A DNA stretch of 10,063 nucleotides, taken from Clostridia bacterium (GTDB lineage Bacteria > Bacillota_A > Clostridia > Oscillospirales > SIG627). This document shows, piece by piece, positions 1-5,979 of this stretch; the stretch's first letter is position 1, and every line of letters begins with the position of its first letter. The stretch is taken from positions 1 to 10,063 of the forward strand of contig JAFVYT010000184.1 in the NCBI GenBank assembly GCA_017508505.1. The letters run 5' to 3'. The notes below the pieces were generated by a model. The model searched no databases. It saw only the letters and a list, made by a program, of their open reading frames with translations, and had not been told where the DNA came from. A program made the translations under genes and the position numbers.

Positions 1-29
1 CGACGTACCTTTGTACGCCTTCGGGTAAC

Positions 30-57
30 CAAAAAGCAAGGGTTACCTTGCTTTTTG
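30..57. terminator. AT-rich stem-loop, probable bidirectional terminator
   Basis: Bases 30-41 and 46-57 are perfect reverse complements (12 bp) around a four-base loop, GTTA. The stem has an outer A/T run (five A on the left, five T on the right) and a GC-containing top (GCAAGG/CCTTGC), the usual design of an intrinsic terminator working on both strands. It would end transcription of any plus-strand gene left of the window and could also back up termination of the minus-strand lipoprotein gene. A competing helix, GGTAACC (24-30) with GGTTACC (41-47), overlaps it. The activity is inferred from structure only. Confidence 0.55.
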
Positions 58-97
58 CTCAGTTTGTCCGTTCTGCATCTTTTTTTCCTATCCCCTT

Positions 98-141
98 AAA
101 AGGAGCTGTAAAAAAACTTGAGTTTTTTTACAGCTCCTTTT
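98..141. terminator. Long perfect hairpin, terminator of the lipoprotein gene
   Basis: Bases 98-118 and 121-141 are perfect reverse complements, 21 bp around a two-base centre, so the innermost pairs must open. The outer GC-bearing block AAAAGGAGCTGT is followed by a seven-A run on one side and a seven-T run on the other. The hairpin begins 40 bases past the stop of the minus-strand lipoprotein gene and reads as its intrinsic terminator. The symmetry suggests it also stops transcripts coming from the left. Confidence 0.7.
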
Positions 142-180
142 ATCCTTGCGGGAGGGACGGAAGAGGGCGTTTTTCAGGGC

Positions 181-765
181 TTATTCGAATAAAAAGGAGA
201 TGTTGACTGCCTCTCCGTGATAGTATTCTGCGGGAATGTAAAGCAAAAGATAGGTGTAAAGGGGCTGAGAGACCGTTTCGTCGCTATCGATGAATTCGGA
301 TATGGAAATCTCAATGAAGCCCTGCTCCCGGTAAACGGAGGCAGGCTCGAACATCGTTCTGACCGTAGGAGCCCGAAGCTGCAGCACCACGCAGAAGTCG
401 TTCTCCGACTCCGAAAAGCGCTCGGCATCCGCAGGGTCAAGACCGTCCAAGTATGGAAGGAAGGGTGCGAGATCCTCCTTGGAGCGGATGACCGTGGAGC
501 GGTGTGCCTCGGAGGAGGGAGTGGGGGCAAGGTCGGCATAGCCATAGCGAAGCTCGATCTTTTCCAAAATTTCTCCGTAGAATTCTTCACTTTCCTCTGC
601 GTTGTCCTCGGCTACGGTGTCAGATTCGGCCTTTGTCGCGGTCACGGTTTCTGCCTCGGGGGCGGTTGACGCGGGATTTTCTTTTTCGGAGCCGCAGGCG
701 GCAAGGGAAGAAAGAAGGGAAAGAGACAAGCCGATGAAGACAAGTTTTTTCAGCATCTGTTTCAT
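181..765 (-). CDS. Small lipoprotein of unknown function
   Basis: The 194-residue product begins with a classic lipoprotein signal: MKQMLKK, a hydrophobic stretch (about residues 8-22) and the lipobox LAAC at 21-24. Cys24 should be lipidated and the mature protein held on the outer face of the cytoplasmic membrane. Residues about 25-62 form a low-complexity linker rich in Ala, Thr, Ser and Glu. The rest (about 63-194) looks like a small mixed alpha/beta domain with alternating hydrophobic stretches and no Cys pair or catalytic motif that I recognise. The start is an ATG with a strong GGAGG site (772-776 on the complement) seven bases upstream. The gene has its own promoter and terminator and points away from the rimP operon, so it is probably a single-gene unit. 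I do not recognise the family, so no function is assigned. Confidence 0.85.
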   Translation of the reverse strand: MKQMLKKLVFIGLSLSLLSSLAACGSEKENPASTAPEAETVTATKAESDTVAEDNAEESEEFYGEILEKIELRYGYADLAPTPSSEAHRSTVIRSKEDLAPFLPYLDGLDPADAERFSESENDFCVVLQLRAPTVRTMFEPASVYREQGFIEISISEFIDSDETVSQPLYTYLLLYIPAEYYHGEAVNISFLFE

Positions 766-796
766 AATGGTTCCTCCAAATGGATGAGATGAGACT

Positions 797-825
797 ATTT
801 TACCAAAAAAATACCGGCTTTACAA
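797..825 (-). promoter_or_regulatory. Sigma-A-type promoter for the lipoprotein gene
   Basis: On the complement, a -35 box TTGTAA (820-825) and a -10 box TAAAAT (797-802) are separated by exactly 17 bases. Initiation near 790 would leave an untranslated leader of about 25 bases ending in the GGAGG site of the lipoprotein gene. It is back to back with the operon promoter at 854-882. Identified by match to the consensus only. Confidence 0.65.
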
Positions 826-830
826 GAATC

Positions 831-882
831 TGAAAGAAAAAATGAAAAAACACTTGATTTTTTTGTTATGCCGTGGTAAAAT
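831..882 (+). promoter_or_regulatory. Strong sigma-A-type promoter of the rimP-nusA-infB operon, with A-rich UP-like tract
   Basis: The -35 box TTGATT (854-859) and -10 box TAAAAT (877-882) are spaced by exactly 17 bases. Immediately upstream, 831-850 is nearly all A with single G and T interruptions, resembling an UP element that would contact the alpha subunit of RNA polymerase. The predicted transcription start is about 889-890. This is the only convincing plus-strand promoter found upstream of the gene cluster, so it probably drives everything from rimP onward. Confidence 0.75.
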
Positions 883-888
883 AGGTAC

Positions 889-944
889 ATAGCAAATAGG
901 TTTTATGGGAGTAGAGTGGATTTCCGCTCTACTCGCTTTGCTAT
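889..944 (+). promoter_or_regulatory. Structured 5' leader of the rimP operon, possible attenuator
   Basis: Two nested helices can be drawn. The outer one pairs ATAGCAAA (889-896) with TTTGCTAT (937-944), 8 bp. The inner one pairs 909-919 with 924-934, 11 bp including one G-U pair, around the loop ATTT. The outer helix begins exactly at the predicted transcript start, so the 5' end would be base-paired. The inner hairpin is followed by GCTTTGCTAT, a poor and interrupted U tract of the sort seen at factor-dependent or NusA-stimulated intrinsic terminators. NusA is encoded two genes downstream, which makes autoregulation plausible. The structure is seen in the sequence; the regulatory role is inferred. 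Confidence 0.6.
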
Positions 945-974
945 GTTGGAAGATTTTTGAGTGAGGTAAGAGAT

Positions 975-1463
975 TTGGCAGAAAAGAAAGGCCGCGGCAA
1001 GATCGCCGGCTTGGTGGAGGAAATCATTCGCGGTCCCGTGGAAGAGGCAGGGTATCTGCTTTGGGGCGTGGACTACTACAAGGAGGGTGCCGATTACAAC
1101 CTTTTGGTGACCATCGAGCATCCCGACCGCGAGCGTGGGATCGATCTGGACGATTGTGAACGGGTCTCCCGACTTCTCAGCCCCCTTTTGGATGAGAATG
1201 ACCCCATCGAGGACAGCTATTATCTGGAGGTCTCCTCTGCAGGTCTGGAGCGGGAATTGAAGCGGGAGGAGCACATCCTCTACTTCGTCGGCTCCACCGT
1301 ATCCCTTCGCTTTTTCGCTCCCGTGAACGGGGAAAAAAGCGTGCAGGGCACCCTCTTGTCTTACGAGGACAAGGTCTTCCGTCTTCGCACCGAAAGCGGA
1401 GAGGAAAAGGAATTTCCCCGGGACGCTGTGGCCAAGGCCGCAACGGTCTATGAAAATTTGTAA
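975..1463 (+). CDS. rimP: Ribosome maturation factor RimP
   Basis: RimP binds the 30S subunit during assembly and helps form the central pseudoknot region around S12. From the chosen start the product has 162 residues, close to the family's usual 150-160. An N-terminal alpha/beta domain (about residues 9-85) is followed by an SH3-like beta barrel (about 88-161). Family marks include the GVDYYKEG stretch, DDCERVSRLLSPLLD, and LEVSSAGLERELK, the counterpart of the LEVSSPG-RPL signature with Pro replaced by Ala. Start choice is uncertain between two in-frame TTG codons. The one at 975 has GAGGT (963-967) seven bases upstream and gives MAEKKGRGK. The one at 957 adds six residues but has only GGAAG four bases away. 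No ATG or GTG start is available. First gene of the operon; 27 bases separate it from nusA. Confidence 0.93.
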   Translation: MAEKKGRGKIAGLVEEIIRGPVEEAGYLLWGVDYYKEGADYNLLVTIEHPDRERGIDLDDCERVSRLLSPLLDENDPIEDSYYLEVSSAGLERELKREEHILYFVGSTVSLRFFAPVNGEKSVQGTLLSYEDKVFRLRTESGEEKEFPRDAVAKAATVYENL

Positions 1464-1490
1464 GGATTCAAATCGGAAAGGACAAATCAA

Positions 1491-2513
1491 ATGAACAACG
1501 ATTTTTTTGACGCGCTGGAAGCTCTGGAGAGAGAAAAGGGAATCCCCAAGGAGTTTATGCTGGAGAGGGTAGAGGCCGCTTTGCTCACCGGCTACAAAAA
1601 GGAAAACAACAATGAGTCCAACGTGCGCGTGGCCATCGATCCCGTGAAGCGCAGCATCAAAATGTACCGTCTGATGACCGTAGTGGAGGAGGTTCAGGAT
1701 CCCAACACGGAGTTGGATCTGGAGACCGCGAGAAAGAAGTCCAAGCGTGCCAAGATCGGTGACGTGCAGGAATATGAGTTCAAGCCCAAAAACTTCGGCC
1801 GCATCCCCGCTCAGAATGCCAAGCAGGTCATCGTGCAGGGCATCCGCGAGGCGGAAAGAGGAAGACTCATTGAGGAGTACGAGAAGAAGACCGAGGGGAT
1901 CATCACCGGTACCGTGGTCATCATCGAGCGCTTGACCGGCAACGTCATTCTGGAGTTTGAAAACACCCAGGCTACGCTCCTCAAGGCAGAGCAGCTCCCC
2001 ACAGATCGCTTCAAGGTAGGCGACCACGTGAAGGTGTACGTTTGCGAGGTCAAGAAGGAGACCCGCAGCCCCATCATCGTCCTGTCCCGTACCCATCCCA
2101 ATTTCATCAAGCGTCTCTTTGAGACCGAGGTTCCCGAGATCCAGGACGGCACCGTGATCATTCACGCCGTAGCAAGAGAGGCGGGCAGTCGCACGAAGGT
2201 TGCCGTTTACTCCAGAGACGAGAACGTGGATCCCATCGGAAGCTGCATCGGTCTGAAGGGAATGAGAAAGGCGAATATCCTGCGTCAGGTTCCCGGAGAA
2301 AAGATCGATCTGATCAAGTACAGCGAGGACCCCGCAGAGTTCATCGCCGCCGCCCTTGCCCCCGCGACGGTTCTTTCCGTTGACGTAAACGAGGACAAGA
2401 CCTGCCAGGTGGCCGTGGCCCCCGATCAGCTTTCCCTTGCCATCGGCAAGGAGGGGCAGAACGTGCGTTTGGCCGCCAAGATCACCGGCTACAAGATCGA
2501 CATCAAGGCATAA
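1491..2513 (+). CDS. nusA: Transcription termination/antitermination factor NusA
   Basis: NusA binds RNA polymerase and nascent RNA, lengthens pauses and stimulates intrinsic termination. The 340-residue product has the standard order: N-terminal polymerase-binding domain (about 1-132, starting NNDFFDALEALEREKGI), S1 domain (about 136-200), KH1 (about 230-285, GLKG at 254-257) and KH2 (about 290-340, DQLSLAIGKEGQNVRLAAK, with GKEG at 319-322). It stops at KIDIKA right after KH2, so the acidic C-terminal repeats of proteobacterial NusA are absent, as expected for Bacillota; it is about 30 residues shorter than my recollection of B. subtilis NusA. KH1 has CIGLKGMRKANI where CVGPKGxRVxxI is usual. 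The ATG has AAAGGA (1477-1482) eight bases upstream. Only three bases separate its stop from rnpM. Confidence 0.97.
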   Translation: MNNDFFDALEALEREKGIPKEFMLERVEAALLTGYKKENNNESNVRVAIDPVKRSIKMYRLMTVVEEVQDPNTELDLETARKKSKRAKIGDVQEYEFKPKNFGRIPAQNAKQVIVQGIREAERGRLIEEYEKKTEGIITGTVVIIERLTGNVILEFENTQATLLKAEQLPTDRFKVGDHVKVYVCEVKKETRSPIIVLSRTHPNFIKRLFETEVPEIQDGTVIIHAVAREAGSRTKVAVYSRDENVDPIGSCIGLKGMRKANILRQVPGEKIDLIKYSEDPAEFIAAALAPATVLSVDVNEDKTCQVAVAPDQLSLAIGKEGQNVRLAAKITGYKIDIKA

Positions 2514-2516
2514 AAT

Positions 2517-2780
2517 ATGACCGTGAAAAAGGTGCCGCTGCGCCGCTGTGCCGGCTGTAGCGAGCAAAAGGAAAAGAAGGAATTGGTTCGTGTGGTTCGC
2601 ACCCCCGACGGGCGCATTCTGGTGGATGCCACCGGAAAGGCCAACGGACGCGGCGTTTACCTCTGCCCCAAAAAAGCCTGCCTGCAAAAGGCCAGAAAGG
2701 CCAAGCGGCTGGAGCGGAGTCTGGACACCGCCATCCCGGAGGAGGTCTGGACGACCCTGGAGGAGACGATCGAGGGATGA
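2517..2780 (+). CDS. rnpM: YlxR family RNA-binding protein, RNase P modulator RnpM
   Basis: This small basic protein of 87 residues belongs to the YlxR (DUF448) family. The B. subtilis member has been described as a modulator that binds the RNase P RNA. Recognised from the N-terminal signature PLRRCAGCSEQKEKKELVRVVR (about residues 7-28), the central beta segment GRILVDATGKANGRGVYLC (about 32-50), and the CPKKACLQKARK helix that follows. The ATG begins three bases after the nusA stop, and its AAGG (2505-2508) lies inside the nusA 3' end, so translation is probably coupled. The TGA overlaps the next ATG as ATGA. The two C-G/A-C motifs at the N terminus suggest a compact fold; metal binding is not shown. 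Confidence 0.95.
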   Translation: MTVKKVPLRRCAGCSEQKEKKELVRVVRTPDGRILVDATGKANGRGVYLCPKKACLQKARKAKRLERSLDTAIPEEVWTTLEETIEG

Positions 2781-3079
2781 CGGAAGGAAAGATCGTCGGT
2801 GCCCTCGGACTTTGCCGCCGAGCGGGAAAGGTCACCGTGGGTGCGTATCTGGTGAAGGAGGAGATCCGAAGCGGCAGGGCCGCGTTGGTTCTCATTGCCT
2901 TGGACACGGGGGAGGACACGAAGGAAAAGCTACTCCGCCTGGCAGAGCACCGAGGGGTTCGGACGGAACGAATTGCGCTGAATAAGGCCGCCCTTGCCGC
3001 CGCCGTCGGAAAAGAGGGTGAGGCTGTGTGCGTTTCGGTTCCGAAAGAGTTTGTGAATTTAGTTTTGGCTTCTCTGTGA
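2777..3079 (+). CDS. ylxQ: YlxQ, L7Ae/L30e-family RNA-binding protein
   Basis: The 100-residue protein has the compact L7Ae/L30e/S12e fold, whose members bind kink-turn RNA. It is the usual partner between rnpM and infB in Bacillota. Family marks are [17 protein letters not shown] (residues about 10-26), [25 protein letters not shown] (about 28-52, the helix and strand that carry the RNA-binding surface) and the C-terminal strand [19 protein letters not shown]. Its ATG overlaps the rnpM stop by four bases (ATGA), a sign of coupled translation; GGAG at 2762-2765 can act as ribosome binding site. The exact cellular role of YlxQ is not established. Confidence 0.93.
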   Translation: MTEGKIVGALGLCRRAGKVTVGAYLVKEEIRSGRAALVLIALDTGEDTKEKLLRLAEHRGVRTERIALNKAALAAAVGKEGEAVCVSVPKEFVNLVLASL

Positions 3080-3098
3080 AGCCGTTTGGAGGGATTTT

Positions 3099-5609
3099 AT
3101 GGCAGATACAGTAAAAATCAGTCAACTTGCAAAAGAACTCGAAATCAAATCAAAGGATCTCGTTGCGGTCTTTTCCGATTTGGGAATGACCAAGCAAACG
3201 GGCGGCGTTCTGGAAACGGACGAGGTGAGCTTTGTTTTGCAGCGTTTGATGGATCGTTTTCCCGTGGAGAATATCAACGATTACATCGACGGAAAATATA
3301 AGGTGAAGCCCACGGCTCAGGAGATCGCAGAGAAGGAGGCTGCCGAGCGCGCCGCCGCAGAAAAGGCCGCTGCCGAAAAGGCCGCCGCCGAGCGTGCCGC
3401 CGCGGAAAAGGCTGCCGCAGAGAAGGCTGCTGCCGAGCGTGCTGCCGCGGAAAAGGCCGCCGCAGAAAAGGCTGCCGCAGAAAAGAAGGCCGCCGCCGAG
3501 CGTGCCGCCGCTGCGGAGAGAAGCGCCGCAGAGAAGAAAAAGCAGCAGATGACGGATCGCTTTGCTGCCGCCCGTCAGGGCATCGGTGACAAAAAGGACA
3601 AAAAGCGTGAAGAGAAGAGTGAGAAGCGCGCTCCCTCCGCGGGCAACACTCCCGTCTTCAACGGTCCCAAGACCGAGTTTGTGGCAAAGAAGAAAGAGAC
3701 CCGTATCATCGACACCAAGATCGTGGATATCGACCTTTCCAAGTACGATGAGAAAAACTACGAGTTCGGAGGCGATCAGAATCGCCGCCGTATGACCCCT
3801 CGCCGTCCTCGCAGAGGAGAAAAGAAGAAGCGCGGCAACGAGAACGTGGTAAGAGCCACCATCCCCGAGAAGGTATTTCTTCCCGAGACCATCGTGGTGT
3901 CCGACCTTGCCAAGGAGCTGCGCGTGACCACTGCCGACGTGATGAAGAAATTGATGCTGATGGGTGCTATGGCCACCGCCAACCAAAGCATCGACTTTGA
4001 CACCGCGGCTCTCGTGGCGGACGAGTTCGGCTCCAGCGCCGAGCCCCTGAAGGTGATGACCATTGAGGAGAAGCTTATCGATGAGCACACCGACGAGGCA
4101 GAGGAATTGGAGGAGAGAAGCCCCGTTGTGGTGGTAATGGGTCACGTTGACCACGGTAAGACCTCCATTCTCGACGCCATTCGCCACGCCAACGTAACCG
4201 CAGGGGAGGCCGGCGGCATTACCCAGCACATCGGTGCTTACCGCATCGAGGTGAACGGAAAGCCCATCACCTTCCTGGATACCCCCGGCCACGCCGCCTT
4301 TACTGCAATGCGTGCCCGCGGTGCTCAGCTGACGGATATCGCCGTATTGGTGGTAGCTGCGGACGACGGTATTATGCCTCAGACCGTGGAGGCCATCAAC
4401 CACGCCAAGGCCGCAGGCGTTTCCATCATTGTGGCCATCAACAAAATGGATAAGCCCGGTGCCAATCCCGACACCATCAAGCAGGAATTGACCAAGTACG
4501 ATCTGGTTCCCGAGGAGTGGGGCGGCGACGTGATCTGCGTTCCCGTATCCGCTCTGACCAAGAAGGGCATCCCGGATCTTTTGGACAACATCCTTCTGGT
4601 TGCCGAAATGGCAGACCTGAAGGCCAACCCCAACCGCGAGGCCAGGGGTGCGGTCATCGAGGCAAAGCTGGATAAGGGCAGAGGCCCCGTTGCCACCGTT
4701 CTGGTGCAGAACGGTACCCTCCACACCGGCGACGTCATCATCGCGGGCGGTGCCGTAGGCAGAGTCCGTGCCATGACCGATGACAAGGGCAAGCAGATTC
4801 GCGTCGCAGGGCCCAGCGTGCCCGTTGAGATTTTGGGTCTGGATCAGGTGCCCGGCGCAGGCGACATCTTCAACGCCGTCAAGGATGAGAAGATGGCCAG
4901 AGAGCTTGCGGATCAGAGAAAGAATCAGCAGAAGGAAGAGGAATTCCGTGCCAATGCCAAGGTGAGCCTGGAGGACTTCTTCAACCAGATGAAGGAGGGC
5001 GTCAAGAGCCTGAACATCATCGTCAAGGCAGACGTACAGGGCAGTGCCGAGGCCGTCAAGGCCTCTTTGGAGAAGCTCTCCGTGGATGAGGTCAAGGTCA
5101 AGGTCATCCACGCGGCCGTCGGCGGCATCACCGAAAACGACGTGATGCTGGCCGCCGCCTCTCAGGCCATCATCGTCGGCTTTAACGTCCGTCCCGACCG
5201 CGGTGCCACGGAAAGCGCCACCCAGAATCAGGTGGACATCCGCACCTACCGCATCATTTACGAGTGCCTCGAGGAGATCGAGAGCGCCATGAAGGGAATG
5301 CTGGCTCCCACCCTGCGTGAGGTGGTTCTGGGTCAGGCAGAGGTGCGTCAGACCATCCGCGTACCGGGTGTCGGCGTCATCGCAGGCTCCTACGTTTTGG
5401 ACGGCAAGATCGCCCGTAACGCCATGATCCGCGTGCTTCGCGACTCCGTGGTGATCTTCGAGGATAAGATCTCCTCCCTGAAGCGCTTCAAGGACGACGC
5501 CAAAGAGGTGGCGCAGGGGTACGAGTGCGGTGTCGGTCTCGAAAAATTCAACGACATCCACGTGGGCGACGTTCTGGAGGCCTACGTGATGGAAGAGGTC
5601 AAGGACTGA
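3099..5609 (+). CDS. infB: Translation initiation factor IF-2
   Basis: IF-2 is the GTPase that recruits initiator fMet-tRNA to the 30S subunit and promotes subunit joining. The 836-residue product has all domains. There is a small N-terminal IF2_N fold (about 3-55, [20 protein letters not shown]) and a charged alanine-rich helix (80-148). A basic linker, then a second IF2_N fold, spans about 255-315. The G domain (about 340-510) shows G1 GHVDHGKT at 348-355, G2 [11 protein letters not shown]3 DTPGH at 394-398, G4 NKMD at 448-451 and G5 SAL at 484-486. Domains II and III follow, and the C-terminal fMet-tRNA-binding domain ends with [22 protein letters not shown]. All GTPase motifs are intact. 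The start is an ATG with GGAGGG (3088-3093) five bases upstream, 19 bases after ylxQ. Confidence 0.98.
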   Translation: MADTVKISQLAKELEIKSKDLVAVFSDLGMTKQTGGVLETDEVSFVLQRLMDRFPVENINDYIDGKYKVKPTAQEIAEKEAAERAAAEKAAAEKAAAERAAAEKAAAEKAAAERAAAEKAAAEKAAAEKKAAAERAAAAERSAAEKKKQQMTDRFAAARQGIGDKKDKKREEKSEKRAPSAGNTPVFNGPKTEFVAKKKETRIIDTKIVDIDLSKYDEKNYEFGGDQNRRRMTPRRPRRGEKKKRGNENVVRATIPEKVFLPETIVVSDLAKELRVTTADVMKKLMLMGAMATANQSIDFDTAALVADEFGSSAEPLKVMTIEEKLIDEHTDEAEELEERSPVVVVMGHVDHGKTSILDAIRHANVTAGEAGGITQHIGAYRIEVNGKPITFLDTPGHAAFTAMRARGAQLTDIAVLVVAADDGIMPQTVEAINHAKAAGVSIIVAINKMDKPGANPDTIKQELTKYDLVPEEWGGDVICVPVSALTKKGIPDLLDNILLVAEMADLKANPNREARGAVIEAKLDKGRGPVATVLVQNGTLHTGDVIIAGGAVGRVRAMTDDKGKQIRVAGPSVPVEILGLDQVPGAGDIFNAVKDEKMARELADQRKNQQKEEEFRANAKVSLEDFFNQMKEGVKSLNIIVKADVQGSAEAVKASLEKLSVDEVKVKVIHAAVGGITENDVMLAAASQAIIVGFNVRPDRGATESATQNQVDIRTYRIIYECLEEIESAMKGMLAPTLREVVLGQAEVRQTIRVPGVGVIAGSYVLDGKIARNAMIRVLRDSVVIFEDKISSLKRFKDDAKEVAQGYECGVGLEKFNDIHVGDVLEAYVMEEVKD
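3336..3542 (+). repeat. Charged alanine-rich repeat inside infB (five-residue period)
   Basis: Codes for IF-2 residues 80-148. The unit is AAAEK or AAAER, 15 bases, repeated about a dozen times. It has a higher-order period of 15 residues: [15 protein letters not shown] occurs perfectly at residues 85-99 (3351-3395) and 100-114 (3396-3440), then continues with a one-Lys insertion at residue 130. Lys/Arg and Glu sit four apart, favouring helix-stabilising ion pairs, so a rigid single alpha helix is likely. Synonymous codons differ from unit to unit, so the array is not a fresh slippage product. Alanine-rich linkers here are common in IF-2, but the regularity is notable. Confidence 0.85.
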
Positions 5610-5611
5610 CC

Positions 5612-5626
5612 CTTCCCGAAAGGAAG
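5612..5626 (+). promoter_or_regulatory. Small hairpin masking the rbfA ribosome binding site
   Basis: CTTCC (5612-5616) can pair with GGAAG (5622-5626) around the loop CGAAA. The right arm includes most of the rbfA ribosome binding site AAAGGAA (5619-5625). The hairpin begins three bases after the infB stop codon, so a ribosome finishing IF-2 would cover and open it. This suggests that rbfA translation is coupled to infB. Only five pairs, so the effect may be weak. Confidence 0.35.
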
Positions 5627-5628
5627 CT

Positions 5629-5979
5629 ATGAACCATAGACAGGAACGTATCAACGATTCCGTTGCCCGTACCTTGGGTGAGATTTTCCGCACCGTCAAG
5701 GATCCGCGGGTATCGGGGGCCTTCATCACGGTGAATGCCGCCCGCGTGACACCCGATCTGAAGTTTGCCAAGGTCTACTACGGGGTCATCACCGGTGAGC
5801 CGGAGCAGGTGCAAAAGGGGCTGGAGTGTGCCGCAGGCTTTATTCGCTCCTCCCTTGCCACAAAGCTCAATCTCCGCCAGACTCCCGAGCTTACCTTTAT
5901 CCACGACCGCTCTGCGGAGCACGGAGCGCACATCGCCCGGGTGCTGAAGGAATTGAATGCGGATGAAACGAACAACTGA
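5629..5979 (+). CDS. rbfA: 30S ribosome-binding factor RbfA
   Basis: RbfA is a single KH-type domain protein that binds immature 30S subunits near the 5' helix of 16S rRNA and is needed for late assembly and cold adaptation. The 116-residue product matches the family along its length: RQERINDSVARTLGEIF at the N terminus, DPRVSGAFITVNAARVTPDL (about 25-44), KFAKVYYGV, the CAAGFIRSSLATKL helix and the terminal signature LRQTPELTFIHDRSAEHG (about 83-100). ATG with AAAGGAA five to nine bases upstream. It begins 19 bases after infB, and its last 23 bases overlap the start of nrnA in another frame. Confidence 0.96.
   Translation: MNHRQERINDSVARTLGEIFRTVKDPRVSGAFITVNAARVTPDLKFAKVYYGVITGEPEQVQKGLECAAGFIRSSLATKLNLRQTPELTFIHDRSAEHGAHIARVLKELNADETNN

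Noticed and set aside
2..28. Possible last eight codons of an upstream plus-strand gene (DVPLYAFG then TAA) just before the 30-57 hairpin
   Set aside because: Position is attractive, but eight codons are too few to support a coding call without sequence to the left.
903..2687. Minus-strand open frame of 594 codons opposite rimP, nusA and part of rnpM
   Set aside because: Same cause: in register with rimP and nusA, both certain genes; no ribosome binding site or family signature seen.
2548..2985. Plus-strand frame of 145 codons overlapping rnpM and ylxQ
   Set aside because: Out of frame with two recognisable family members; product is a Pro/Arg/Trp-rich shadow.
3150..5771. Minus-strand open frame of 873 codons opposite infB
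   Set aside because: It lies in exact codon register with infB, its composition (Gly, Leu, His, Val rich, long Gly-Ser-Leu-Phe stretch opposite the alanine repeat) is what reverse complement of IF-2 gives, and IF-2 is beyond doubt. It is open only because infB avoids TTA, CTA and TCA.
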